DNA of 57,194 nucleotides from UBA2144 sp964506185 (GCA_964506185.1 CAZDKL010000006.1:1-57194); one strand, 5' to 3'. Counted from the stretch's first letter, positions 9,321 through 16,871 are shown. Notes: generated from the letters alone by a model not told the origin. Numbers and translations are program-made.

Positions 9321-9415
9321 AATAGGCTGATAGGTGGGGAGGTGAATAGGTTAATAGGTTGGCATGCGGGCTGGCTCCTATAAACCTATCAACCTGTAAC
9401 CTATCGACCTATCAG
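9321..9415. repeat. Word-repeat pair (word TAGGTT) at the ribD 3' end
   Basis: The left arm 9321-9362 (AATAGGTTAATAGGTTGG words) and right arm 9377-9415 (CCTAT-AACCT words) are inverted, separated by about 15 nt with no gene between them. The ribD stop (9401-9403) and its last residues lie in the right arm. Positions 9377-9409 match 13664-13696 in inverted orientation at 31 of 33 bases, including 23 contiguous. Confidence 0.85.
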
Positions 9416-10312
9416 CACCACTTCCTCATCCACCATTCCCGCATCTCTGAAGTATTTCCATGTCCTCTCCCCTCCTTCAACCAAAACACTCATAATCCCC
9501 TCTTCGGCTAATGAGGATATTAGCTCCTTCAGATCAAACGGATAATCTATGACCTTTGTGTCCTGACCTGATACTTTTGCGTCCTTAGGCATCCTCTTAT
9601 TAGGATCAAGAATTATTCTGATTGGCTGAAAAGTTGTATCTCCGTATCTGACTGTGAGCTGAGGATCATCATTAATTACAGTCTGAACTCCAACCAATAT
9701 CGCATCATGTTTAGCTCTCAACTGAGCATGTGACCATTCGTCCTGTTCCTGAGATGTAATTTTGAGAGGGGATCCATCTTTATTAGAAATCTGACCTGTG
9801 CGCGTTTGTGCTTTTTTTAGAGTGATCCATGGCCTTCCATTATTCTGTACTGACACAAATCCCCTATTAAACCTTTCACAAACCTCAGACAGTACAGGCC
9901 CAATAACTTCAATGCCGGCTGACCTTAGAGCTTCGATCCCCTTTCCGCTAATCTGAGGATTAGGATCATACATTCCGAATACAACCTTTCTGACTCCCTT
10001 CTCCAGAATAATATCAGTACATGGAGGAGTTTTTCCCTTGTGACAACAAGGCTCCAGATTTACGTACAAAGTATCATCAGAGTTAATCTGACCGTTGTAA
10101 CGCTCTAGCAATGCCCGCTCAGCGTGCAGCTGACCGAAAGCCTCATGGAATGCCTCAGCCACAATTATGTCATCCTGAGCGAGTCCCGAGCTTGCTGAGG
10201 GACGAGTCGAAGGACTGACGAGGACTGACCCCACCATTGGATTGGTTTTGACCTTTCCACGGCCCTTTGTGGCGAGTTCGAGGCAGCAACGAATATATTG
10301 CTCATGAGACAT
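9401..10312 (-). CDS. ribD: Bifunctional riboflavin deaminase/reductase RibD, C-terminally shortened
   Basis: Catalyses two early riboflavin steps: deamination of the diaminopyrimidine and reduction of the ribosyl side chain. The deaminase domain (1-145) shows the zinc motifs HAE and PCCHKGKTPPC. The reductase domain (about 150-303) starts RPWITLKKAQT and includes VLVEGGERTW. The protein has 303 residues against roughly 360 for the family and ends LIGR just where the reductase should continue. That end is encoded by a word-repeat arm, so the gene is probably truncated. Residues about 32-48 (TRPSASSGLAQDD) are encoded by an inserted palindromic repeat absent from normal RibD. A TATACT box 9 nt before the ATG serves as its own promoter. 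No other rib genes are in the window. Confidence 0.88.
   Translation of the reverse strand: MSHEQYIRCCLELATKGRGKVKTNPMVGSVLVSPSTRPSASSGLAQDDIIVAEAFHEAFGQLHAERALLERYNGQINSDDTLYVNLEPCCHKGKTPPCTDIILEKGVRKVVFGMYDPNPQISGKGIEALRSAGIEVIGPVLSEVCERFNRGFVSVQNNGRPWITLKKAQTRTGQISNKDGSPLKITSQEQDEWSHAQLRAKHDAILVGVQTVINDDPQLTVRYGDTTFQPIRIILDPNKRMPKDAKVSGQDTKVIDYPFDLKELISSLAEEGIMSVLVEGGERTWKYFRDAGMVDEEVVLIGR
10169..10219. repeat. Palindromic repeat inserted in frame in ribD
   Basis: Contains CATCCTGAGCGAGTCC and GGGACGAGTCGAAGGAC, imperfect inverted arms with a GTCCC/GGGAC core. Related hairpins lie in carA (29359-29389) and upstream of rpsL (17406-17428). It adds about 15 residues to a surface loop of the deaminase domain without breaking the frame. 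Confidence 0.75.
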
Positions 10313-10321
10313 CGGAAAACA

Positions 10322-10327
10322 AGTATA
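10322..10327 (-). promoter_or_regulatory. ribD -10 box, leaderless type
   Basis: TATACT on the minus strand, 9 nt before the ribD ATG and just after the his terminator, so ribD is transcribed separately from hisG. No good -35 is visible. Confidence 0.45.
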
Positions 10328-10333
10328 TAAGAA

Positions 10334-10363
10334 AACCCCGAGTTCGGTTAAAAACTCGGGGTT
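10334..10363 (-). terminator. Intrinsic terminator of the his operon
   Basis: AACCCCGAGT and ACTCGGGGTT form a perfect 10-bp stem with a 10-nt loop, 7 nt past the hisG stop. On the minus strand it continues into TTTTCTT. Confidence 0.9.
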
Positions 10364-10369
10364 ATGTGG

Positions 10370-11245
10370 TCAGTCCTCCTTTACATGGAGGTATGCCTGT
10401 ACATTCTGTACAGCAATTGCTCTTCCGCCTGACTTTGCAATCTCCGGAAGCACAGAAGGCAATTCCATCCGCTGAACGCAGATTTCAACTGCTAACCAAT
10501 CTCCACGCGAAAGATGAGCAACCGTCGGAGCAACAGCAGAAGGTAAGTCCAGATCTTCCAACGATTCAGATGGAATATCAAACTTGACCATAACGCGTGA
10601 TTGAGCACCGACTACAGCATTCAAACAAGTAGCAACAGCATCTAGTGCTTCCGTTCCTTCGGCACTGAGATCGGATCTTGCGACTATCTGTGGTGTGGAA
10701 ACAAACAGATCATCCCTGATTACCTTCAATCCTGCTTCCCTTAGCGCTGATCCCGTCTCTGTAACACAGACTACTGCATCACAGAGTCCGTCGCTAATCG
10801 CCATCTCCTCATTTCCTTCCAGTTTCACCAGCGCATAGTCCTTTATCTGAGGCTGTTTCCTTAGCAACTGATCCGCAAACTCTGTCAGTTCGCATCCAAT
10901 ACGAACTCCAGAATGGCTTAGTTTCGACGGATCATCAGATGTAAGTACCCACCTGGTCGGCCGGTTTGTTCTCTTTGCATAACAAAGTTCACAGACCGTG
11001 CTAAGATCCCTGACACCACTATTTATCAGAAGATCCTTTCCAACCAGGCCGGCATCAAACGATGCTGCCACATGATACGGAATCATCCGGCGATCCCTCT
11101 GCCAGAATTCAATTCCACACCTATCATCAAATCCGCAGAAGCCCTTGGAATCAGGTTCGAAAACCTGGAAACCCATGGTCTGCAACATGCCCACCCAACG
11201 ACTCAAAGAGCCATTGGGACCAACGAAACGTAAAGTTGTACGCAT
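10370..11245 (-). CDS. hisG: ATP phosphoribosyltransferase HisG, long form
   Basis: First step of histidine synthesis: joins ATP and PRPP to give phosphoribosyl-ATP. The 291 residues match the long, self-sufficient form: catalytic domain about 1-210 and an ACT-like regulatory domain from about 215. The PRPP-binding segment is seen as GLCDAVVCVTETGSALREAG, and the hexamer/feedback region as the final 80 residues. The start has a strong SD (AGGAGGAG 5 nt before ATG), unusual in this window. It is the last gene of hisA-hisI-hisG; the spacer from hisI is 14 nt. hisZ is absent, as expected for the long form. Confidence 0.93.
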   Translation of the reverse strand: MRTTLRFVGPNGSLSRWVGMLQTMGFQVFEPDSKGFCGFDDRCGIEFWQRDRRMIPYHVAASFDAGLVGKDLLINSGVRDLSTVCELCYAKRTNRPTRWVLTSDDPSKLSHSGVRIGCELTEFADQLLRKQPQIKDYALVKLEGNEEMAISDGLCDAVVCVTETGSALREAGLKVIRDDLFVSTPQIVARSDLSAEGTEALDAVATCLNAVVGAQSRVMVKFDIPSESLEDLDLPSAVAPTVAHLSRGDWLAVEICVQRMELPSVLPEIAKSGGRAIAVQNVQAYLHVKED

Positions 11246-11259
11246 TGTTCTCCTCCTAG

Positions 11260-11655
11260 TTAAGTGCCAATTTCAACAATCTCAAGTTTTTCTTTGGGAC
11301 CTGCTTTGGGTGCGTCCATAATCTGCCCCCTAAAGCATGAACGAAAGAAACAGGAATGCGCCATCGTGTGGCATGCACCTTCTCCGCGCTGAGTCACGAT
11401 ATAAACAATTGCATCTCCATCGCAATCCACAAGAATATCGTGAACTCTTTGAAAACACTCGGAAGTATCTCCTTTCTTCCATATCTCTTTCTTGGAAGTA
11501 GAGAAATAATGAGCATATCCGGTTTCTACAGATAATCTGAATGCTTTCTCATTTACATAAGCAAGCATCAGAATTTCATTGCTCGAACAATCCTGGGCAA
11601 CAGCGGGTATCAAGCCGCCTCGCTTTTCGAAGTTCGGCATGAGTAATTTTCTCAT
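11260..11655 (-). CDS. hisI: Phosphoribosyl-AMP cyclohydrolase HisI
   Basis: Opens the adenine ring of PR-AMP, the third histidine step. The zinc and magnesium motifs are clear: KGDTSE, DCDGD and RGEGACHTMAHSCF, with three conserved Cys. The 131 residues correspond to the HisI domain alone, without a HisE pyrophosphohydrolase fusion, and no hisE is visible nearby. It lies between hisA and hisG in the same operon. The start at 11655 has no good SD; an internal ATG at 11640 is possible. Confidence 0.93.
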   Translation of the reverse strand: MRKLLMPNFEKRGGLIPAVAQDCSSNEILMLAYVNEKAFRLSVETGYAHYFSTSKKEIWKKGDTSECFQRVHDILVDCDGDAIVYIVTQRGEGACHTMAHSCFFRSCFRGQIMDAPKAGPKEKLEIVEIGT

Positions 11656-11687
11656 TTTCTTAGCCCCTTATGTAAATGTATATCCTC

Positions 11688-11704
11688 GCCCCGAAGTTCG
11701 GGGC
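11688..11704. repeat. Palindrome between hisA and hisI
   Basis: GCCCCGAAGTTCGGGGC forms an 8-bp perfect hairpin in the 68-nt hisA-hisI spacer. It resembles ACCCGAAGCTTCGGGT at 56028-56043. It could attenuate or protect the mRNA; there is no T-tract on the minus strand. Confidence 0.6.
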
Positions 11705-11723
11705 AGGGATAGCATGAATGCAA

Positions 11724-12464
11724 TCAGCACCCAAGTGCTTCTTGCAACGTGAACCGCCCCTCGTACAAGGCCTTGCCGACTATTACACCGGCCATTCCCA
11801 TGTTTCTCAACTTGGGAATTTCTTCAAGCTCAGCTACACCGCCGGAAGCCAAAAATGGTAATTCCGGAAAAGTGTTTCTTAGGCCTTGGTACAACTCAAA
11901 ACTGGTTCCTTCCAGCATTCCATCGCGGCTAATATCCGTGCATAGAATGCTCTTTAGGCCCATCCCTGTGTACCTGTTGAGAACGTCGGCAGCAGAGAGT
12001 TGTGAATCTTCCTGCCATCCCCTAACCGCTACCATGGGAACACCTTCCATGTTGATTCTCACATCGATTCCCAAAGTAATGAAGCCACTTCCGACTGCCT
12101 CAAAGATCTTGCAAGTCTCATCAGGATCCTTGGCTGCAATACTTCCAAGTATTACTTTGTCAGCACCAGCCTCCACAAGCTCAATTACATCGCATGCATT
12201 GCGAATACCTCCGCCTGTTTGTATCACCAGACTGGTATCCCTCAATATGCGCTTGATGAGCTCGGTCTGAACCGTCACGCCTGTTTTTGCACCATCCATA
12301 TCTACGATATGGAGATACTTTGCACCGTTGTCAGCATGCCACTTGGCTACACTAAGCGGATCGCTGCTATAGGTTTTTTGAGAGTCGAAATCACCTCTTT
12401 TAAGACGGACAACCTTACCCGCTCTCAAATCCATAGCAGGGTAGACCTTGAATGGACTACGCAT
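11724..12464 (-). CDS. hisA: Phosphoribosylformimino-AICAR ribotide isomerase HisA
   Basis: Fourth histidine step, an Amadori isomerisation on a (beta/alpha)8 barrel. The barrel halves show the paired catalytic Asp motifs: 'VYPAMDLRAGKVVRLKRGDF' at the N-terminus and 'CTDISRDGMLEG' in the second half, with phosphate loops TGGGIR and ASGGV. I use the ATG at 12464 (247 residues), because AGGAG lies 7 nt upstream; a longer frame to 12506 lacks family similarity. First gene of the hisA-hisI-hisG operon. hisB, hisC, hisD, hisF and hisH are not in the window. Confidence 0.93.
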   Translation of the reverse strand: MRSPFKVYPAMDLRAGKVVRLKRGDFDSQKTYSSDPLSVAKWHADNGAKYLHIVDMDGAKTGVTVQTELIKRILRDTSLVIQTGGGIRNACDVIELVEAGADKVILGSIAAKDPDETCKIFEAVGSGFITLGIDVRINMEGVPMVAVRGWQEDSQLSAADVLNRYTGMGLKSILCTDISRDGMLEGTSFELYQGLRNTFPELPFLASGGVAELEEIPKLRNMGMAGVIVGKALYEGRFTLQEALGC

Positions 12465-12575
12465 CGCACTTCTCCTTTTCAGTGATGTAAAAGACCGACC
12501 ACACAAGTCATAAACTCACATGAGCCCATGACAAAACTCTTCCCCGCACTGAGCAGAGAAGAGACGAGATCGGAC

Positions 12576-12944
12576 TTATAAATAGTTTTGCAACACCGAT
12601 GCCGTCTTCTCCCTGCTCGGGGAAGCGCCATGATGATGCTTTTTGTCGGTCTTTAAATAACGAGTGTATCCTCCTGTTCCATCTTCCATGAACCTTGCAA
12701 CCCTTGTGACTGTGGTTGTACTCGCTCCGGTCATCTCTGCAACCTTCCTATAACTTAGTCCCTGAGCTAAGAGCTTCGCTACTTCCAGCCTTTCGCTCCA
12801 TGCCTGCAATTCGCTTAAGGTTCCAATATCCCTTAGGAGTTCCGCTACTTCTTCCTCATTCTTGCATGCAGACAGCGCTGAGCACAGAGCCCTGAACCAA
12901 GGGTCTTTTCTCCAGCCGGCTTCTGTAAATCGGCGTTTAGCCAT
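12576..12944 (-). CDS. TrpR/YerC-family transcriptional regulator
   Basis: A 122-residue protein of the YerC/YecD branch of the TrpR superfamily. The helix-turn-helix is visible as LAQGLSYRKVAEMTGASTTTVTRVARF (about 55-80), with the recognition helix around STTTVTRVA. The start at 12944 (MAKRRFTEAGWRKDPW) fits the family; a longer frame to 12995 is unlikely. The C-terminal 30 residues are basic and His-rich. It lies upstream of hisA on the same strand with a 111-nt gap, so control of the his genes is a reasonable inference. A perfect palindrome 21 bp upstream of its start suggests autoregulation. Confidence 0.85.
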   Translation of the reverse strand: MAKRRFTEAGWRKDPWFRALCSALSACKNEEEVAELLRDIGTLSELQAWSERLEVAKLLAQGLSYRKVAEMTGASTTTVTRVARFMEDGTGGYTRYLKTDKKHHHGASPSREKTASVLQNYL

Positions 12945-12964
12945 AATCGTAGAATGAATACTTA

Positions 12965-12980
12965 GGTGTGCCTGCACACC
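12965..12980. promoter_or_regulatory. Perfect palindromic operator upstream of the TrpR-like gene
   Basis: GGTGTGC-CT-GCACACC is a perfect 7+2+7 inverted repeat located 21-36 bp upstream of the start codon, where a repressor would block RNA polymerase. A half site (CACAC) occurs near 13011. Confidence 0.6.
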
Positions 12981-13100
12981 GTAGCGTGCCCACACAAGAT
13001 ATTGGATGATAGATTAAAAATTTCAAAACAGGGGTAATATACAGGGCACGCGAAGGCGTGTCAATGTTTTAATTCATTAAAACACTTACAATATATTAAA

Positions 13101-13131
13101 GCCCACGCGCCGGTTCGACCGACGCGCAGGC
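13101..13131 (-). terminator. GC-rich hairpin, probable terminator of the 13.2-kb gene
   Basis: On the minus strand GCGCG-CGGT-CGA-ACCG-CGCG pairs with small bulges and is followed by TTTAAT. It lies 40 nt past the stop of the membrane-protein gene. The T-tract is weak. Confidence 0.55.
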
Positions 13132-13173
13132 TGTAAGGTATCAAGATGGTGGGTCATCCATCGAGATGTGAAC

Positions 13174-13521
13174 TCACTTCAACACGATTTTGTCTGCACC
13201 TAGTTGCAGTGTGTTCTTGGCAAGCTCGAGGATCGCAGGCCCAAGTTCAGGGAAAGGCCTGAATCCAAATACGGCGGCGTTGTAAGCGACTGTTCCAGTA
13301 ACAATCACTGATAACCAAATGATCAGCCCATTTGTACGGCACATTGCTAAACTGATAAGGATCACTGTGCCAGTGACAAACGCGGCAACCATCGGAGCCA
13401 TGTTGAAAGCTGAGTTGGGGTGGAGAGATGCTTCGGGTCCATGAGAATAGTCATAGAAACCCTGGGCCACCGTGAGCCCGATCACACAACTCATCAACAA
13501 CACACCTAGCAAACGCCCCAT
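13174..13521 (-). CDS. Small membrane protein, unknown
   Basis: 115 residues from the ATG at 13521, chosen because AAAGGAG lies 6 nt upstream; an upstream frame to 13605 has no support. There are likely three or four membrane helices: about 2-20, 38-56, 58-80 and possibly 82-95. The N-terminus could be a cleaved signal or the first helix. No family recognised. Its clear SD sets it apart from most genes here and groups it with hisA/hisG. It is the 5'-most gene of the island between two TAGGTT word repeats. Confidence 0.6.
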   Translation of the reverse strand: MGRLLGVLLMSCVIGLTVAQGFYDYSHGPEASLHPNSAFNMAPMVAAFVTGTVILISLAMCRTNGLIIWLSVIVTGTVAYNAAVFGFRPFPELGPAILELAKNTLQLGADKIVLK

Positions 13522-13660
13522 GTCCTTCTCCTTTCTTGGAGAACAAGGGAACCCATCCTTGGAAATGAACACTGTGGCAATTCCCTCCTTTGCGCACCAA
13601 AGCAATTTAACTTAATTTTGCATTTAAGTCAATTAGGACTTTAGCCCTTATGCTAAGTGT

Positions 13661-13745
13661 TTAGGTTGATAGGTTACAGGTTGATAGGTTAATAGGAATA
13701 ATTAACAACCTCCCAACCTATTCACCTCCTAACCTCCTAACCTAT
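13661..13745. repeat. Word-repeat pair (word TAGGTT) at the fusA 3' end
   Basis: Left arm 13661-13696 and right arm 13706-13745 are inverted with a 9-nt gap and no gene between. The fusA stop (13742-13744) lies inside the right arm. The left arm is a near-identical inverted copy of the 9377-9409 arm at ribD. Confidence 0.85.
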
Positions 13746-15838
13746 TTCCCTCCTCCCCTCTTTGTAATTATCTCCTCTGCCACGTTTCGCGGAACCTTAT
13801 CGTAATGCCCAAACTCCATGGAGGAACTCGCGCGCCCCTGCGTCATTGATCGAAGGTCGGTTACGTAACCAAACATCGATGCCAATGGAACATGCGCATT
13901 AATTGTTTTTGCATTTCCTCTTTCCCCCGTGCCCTGTATTAGCCCTCTTCTGGAATTCAAATCACCCATCACATCTCCCAGGAATTCTTCCGGGGTAACA
14001 ACTTCAACCTTCATAATCGGTTCAAGCAAAGTTGGATCTGCTTTTCTTGCAGCTGCCTGCAAACCTACTGATGAGCATGTCTTGAAAGCAATTTCGGATG
14101 AGTCCACATCGTGGTAACTTCCATCGAACAGATCGACCATTATATCAACCAATGGATAACCGGCCATCACTCCCCTATTCATTCCCTCCTGGAATCCCTT
14201 GTTACAAGGATTAATGTATTCTTTTGGAATCTTCCCACCGGCAATGTGATTAACAAACTCGTAACCTTTGCCTGGTTCCTGAGGTATAAGCTTGAAGATG
14301 ACATGTCCATATTGACCTCTGCCTCCAGATTGCTTTATGTACTTCTCCTCATGTTCTACTTCTTTCTGAATAGTCTCGCGGTATGCAACTTGAGGCTTGC
14401 CGACATTAGTCTCGACTTTAAATTCGCGCTTCATACGATCAACAATAATTTCCAAATGAAGCTCGCCCATTCCGGAAATAATAACCTGACCGGTTTCTTC
14501 ATCGGACTCTACCATAAATGTCGGATCCTCCTCTGATAATTTCTGAAGTGCAACACCCATCTTTTCCTGATCGACTTTCGTCTTCGGCTCAACTGCGATC
14601 GAGATAACAGGTTCTGCAAATGTTATTGATTCCAATTGAATAGGCTTAGAGTCATCGCAAAGAGTATCTCCTGTTCTGCAATCCTTAAGCCCAATTACAG
14701 CAGCTATGTCTCCTGCTTCTATCTTATCTACCTCTGAACGCGAATTGGCATGCATCTTTACCAAACGGCCAATACGCTCTTTCTTTGTGGTCCTGCTGTT
14801 ATAAACCGATTCACCTGACTTGAGGATTCCTGAATAAACACGAACAAAAGTCAGTTTTCCTACAAACGGATCGGTTGCAATCTTGAACGCAATAGCAGCC
14901 AAAGGCTCAGTATTATCCGGCTTTCGCTCTTCCTCTTCATCAGTTTTTGGATTGATGCCTTTTGCCGCCGGGATATCAAGCGGTGAAGGAAGGTATGCAA
15001 CTACGGCATTAAGCATTAGCTGAGCTCCCATGTTCTTTAAGGCTGATCCACAAAGTACGGGGTAAATTTGGTTCGAAATGGTTCCTATTCTGATTCCTTT
15101 GATTATTTGTTCGTCAGTTAAAGCTCCGTTCTCCAGATAAGCATCAAGGAGCTCTTCATCGCATTCCGCAACCTTCTCCATCAGCTGAGAACGATACTCA
15201 GTTACTTTGCTTTCCATATCAGCAGGGATGTCTATCTCCTCAACTTTTTCTCCCATCTTTCCTGTAAATGTGTAAGCCTTTTTCTTTATCAGATCAATTA
15301 CTCCGGAAAAACTTTCCTCTTCTCCTATTGGAAGCTGGATTGCAACCGCACTCTTGCTGAGGCGATCATGAATGCTTCCCATGGACATATAAAAGTCTCC
15401 TCCTGTTTTGTCCATCTTGTTTACGAAAGCCAAACGGGGAACATTATACTTATCCGCCTGCCTCCAAACAGTTTCCGACTGAGGCTCCACTCCCTGTGAT
15501 CCATCAAAAACAATTATTCCACCATCCAGAACTCTGAGGGAACGCTCAACCTCCGCAGTAAAGTCCACGTGTCCCGGGGTGTCGATAATATTAATTGTGC
15601 AATCAATCTCTTGACCGGTTACATCCGGAGCTTTCCAGTGGCACTGGGTCGCAGCCGAAGTGATTGTGATACCACGCTCCTGTTCCTGCTCCATCCAGTC
15701 CATAGTTGCCTCTCCTTCGTGAACCTCTCCTATTTTGTAGTTAATTCCTGTGTAGAAGAGTACGCGCTCAGTAACAGTTGTTTTACCTGCGTCAATATGG
15801 GCGATTATTCCGATGTTCCTTAGGTTTTTTAGATCCAT
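13742..15838 (-). CDS. fusA: Elongation factor G
   Basis: GTPase that drives ribosome translocation and, with RRF, ribosome recycling. All G motifs are present: AHIDAGKTT, RGITI, DTPGHVDF and NKMD. Domains II-V follow, with the typical C-terminal RSMTQGRASSSMEFGHYDKVP segment. 698 residues, full length. It belongs to the str cluster rpsL-rpsG-fusA, but an S23 gene on the opposite strand separates it from rpsG by about 570 bp; tuf is elsewhere (45176). No SD precedes the ATG. Confidence 0.98.
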   Translation of the reverse strand: MDLKNLRNIGIIAHIDAGKTTVTERVLFYTGINYKIGEVHEGEATMDWMEQEQERGITITSAATQCHWKAPDVTGQEIDCTINIIDTPGHVDFTAEVERSLRVLDGGIIVFDGSQGVEPQSETVWRQADKYNVPRLAFVNKMDKTGGDFYMSMGSIHDRLSKSAVAIQLPIGEEESFSGVIDLIKKKAYTFTGKMGEKVEEIDIPADMESKVTEYRSQLMEKVAECDEELLDAYLENGALTDEQIIKGIRIGTISNQIYPVLCGSALKNMGAQLMLNAVVAYLPSPLDIPAAKGINPKTDEEEERKPDNTEPLAAIAFKIATDPFVGKLTFVRVYSGILKSGESVYNSRTTKKERIGRLVKMHANSRSEVDKIEAGDIAAVIGLKDCRTGDTLCDDSKPIQLESITFAEPVISIAVEPKTKVDQEKMGVALQKLSEEDPTFMVESDEETGQVIISGMGELHLEIIVDRMKREFKVETNVGKPQVAYRETIQKEVEHEEKYIKQSGGRGQYGHVIFKLIPQEPGKGYEFVNHIAGGKIPKEYINPCNKGFQEGMNRGVMAGYPLVDIMVDLFDGSYHDVDSSEIAFKTCSSVGLQAAARKADPTLLEPIMKVEVVTPEEFLGDVMGDLNSRRGLIQGTGERGNAKTINAHVPLASMFGYVTDLRSMTQGRASSSMEFGHYDKVPRNVAEEIITKRGGGK

Positions 15839-15908
15839 GATAAAAGCAGGAGAATTTCCGAAAGAATGTACATAAAGAATGGGTTTATAGCAATGGTTTT
15901 ATGACGAA

Positions 15909-15950
15909 TTAGGTCATGTAAGTAAGGTACGTATTTTGGGTCATGTAGGT
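15909..15950. repeat. Terminal inverted repeat, S23 copy B, left
   Basis: Begins with TTAGGTCATGTAAGTA (15909-15924), followed by a second GGGTCATGTAGGTTG word. The 16-mer is repeated perfectly in inverted orientation at 16389-16404. Confidence 0.88.
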
Positions 15951-15971
15951 TGTTGCGTATGATAATAAAAG

Positions 15972-15987
15972 GTGTACATTTGTACAC
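15972..15987. promoter_or_regulatory. Palindrome abutting the S23 copy B start codon
   Basis: GTGTACA-TT-TGTACAC is a perfect inverted repeat that ends one base before the ATG at 15988. Its position over the likely transcription start suggests an operator or a start-site hairpin. It shares TGTACA with the 671-696 and 37124-37150 palindromes. Confidence 0.5.
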
Positions 15988-16359
15988 ATGAAATACAAAC
16001 AATTCGTCAAAGGATTCAGAAAATTAATTGTATGGCAGGAAGCTCATAAGCTCACAAGAATGGTTTATGAGGCCACATCTTCATTTCCTAAATCAGAAAT
16101 GTACGGTATCACAAAACAACTAAGAAATGCATCTAGTTCTGTTGGTGCCCAGATAGCTGAAGGTTCGCGCATGAGAACAAAACCACACAGAAAGATATAT
16201 TATGAGAGAGCTTATTCTTCAGCTGCAGAAGTAGATAACTTCCTAGAACTTGCACTTGACCTAAATTACTTACACGCAAGTCAATATAAAGAACTTCTTC
16301 ATCAAATTAATAAGGTCTCGTATTTATTGCAGCATTTAATAGATTCTCCAAATGCATAA
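15988..16359 (+). CDS. S23 / four-helix-bundle protein (copy B)
   Basis: 123 residues with the family marks FRKLIVWQEAHKL near the start and 'QLRNASSSVGAQIAEGS' in the middle. It lies on the plus strand between rpsG and fusA, both on the minus strand, and so interrupts the str operon. It is enclosed by a perfect 16-bp terminal inverted repeat (15909-15924 and 16389-16404) with extra words inside each arm. This is the cleanest case that the gene plus arms behaves as an insertion unit of about 500 bp. Function unknown; family fold binds nucleic acid. Confidence 0.9.
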   Translation: MKYKQFVKGFRKLIVWQEAHKLTRMVYEATSSFPKSEMYGITKQLRNASSSVGAQIAEGSRMRTKPHRKIYYERAYSSAAEVDNFLELALDLNYLHASQYKELLHQINKVSYLLQHLIDSPNA

Positions 16360-16362
16360 TAA

Positions 16363-16405
16363 ACTTACCTGACCTATCTGACCTACAATACTTACATGAC
16401 CTAAC
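16363..16405. repeat. Terminal inverted repeat, S23 copy B, right
   Basis: Contains TACTTACATGACCTAA (16389-16404), the exact inverted copy of the left arm, plus CTGACCTA words. It starts right after the S23 stop and ends 6 nt from the rpsG stop. Confidence 0.88.
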
Positions 16406-16410
16406 CGTAA

Positions 16411-16863
16411 TTATTTTGCGAGGTGTGCAAACGCCTTATTCGCCTGCGCCATTTTAAGAACATCCTGCTTCTTCTTAACTGCATTACCCTGATCAGCCGA
16501 GGCATCAAGTAGTTCCATAGCAAGCTTCTGAGCCATGGGCATGCCTTTCCTTTCACGTGCAGCATTAACAACCCATCTGATACTCAGGGCCTGTTGTCGC
16601 TTTGGTGGAACCTCAGTTGGAACTTGATAGACTGACCCGCCTACGCGCTTCGGCCTGACTTCGATAAGAGGCGTTACATTCAGCAAGGCTTTATTAAATA
16701 TATCCAAAGGATTCTCGTTAGTTCTTGTCTTAATTATACCCATTGCATCTTCAAATATTCCTCTAGCAATACTCTTCTTGCCATCAAGCATCATACAGCT
16801 AATGAACTTCTCGATGAGGGGATCGGAATTAGAGGGTATATATTGTTTGATTGGCTTTGGCAT
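16411..16863 (-). CDS. rpsG: 30S ribosomal protein uS7
   Basis: Primary binder of the 3' domain of 16S rRNA. The 150 residues include KFISCMMLDGKKSIARGIFEDAM and VGGSVYQVPTEVPPKRQQALSIRW, both diagnostic. Length is normal. Cotranscription with rpsL upstream is likely despite a 97-nt spacer filled with word repeats. The ATG has no SD. Confidence 0.97.
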   Translation of the reverse strand: MPKPIKQYIPSNSDPLIEKFISCMMLDGKKSIARGIFEDAMGIIKTRTNENPLDIFNKALLNVTPLIEVRPKRVGGSVYQVPTEVPPKRQQALSIRWVVNAARERKGMPMAQKLAMELLDASADQGNAVKKKQDVLKMAQANKAFAHLAK

Positions 16864-16871
16864 AAATTAGA

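Noticed and set aside
12465..12506. Longer hisA start at 12506
   Set aside because: The extra 14 residues have no counterpart in HisA, and a strong SD lies before the ATG at 12464.
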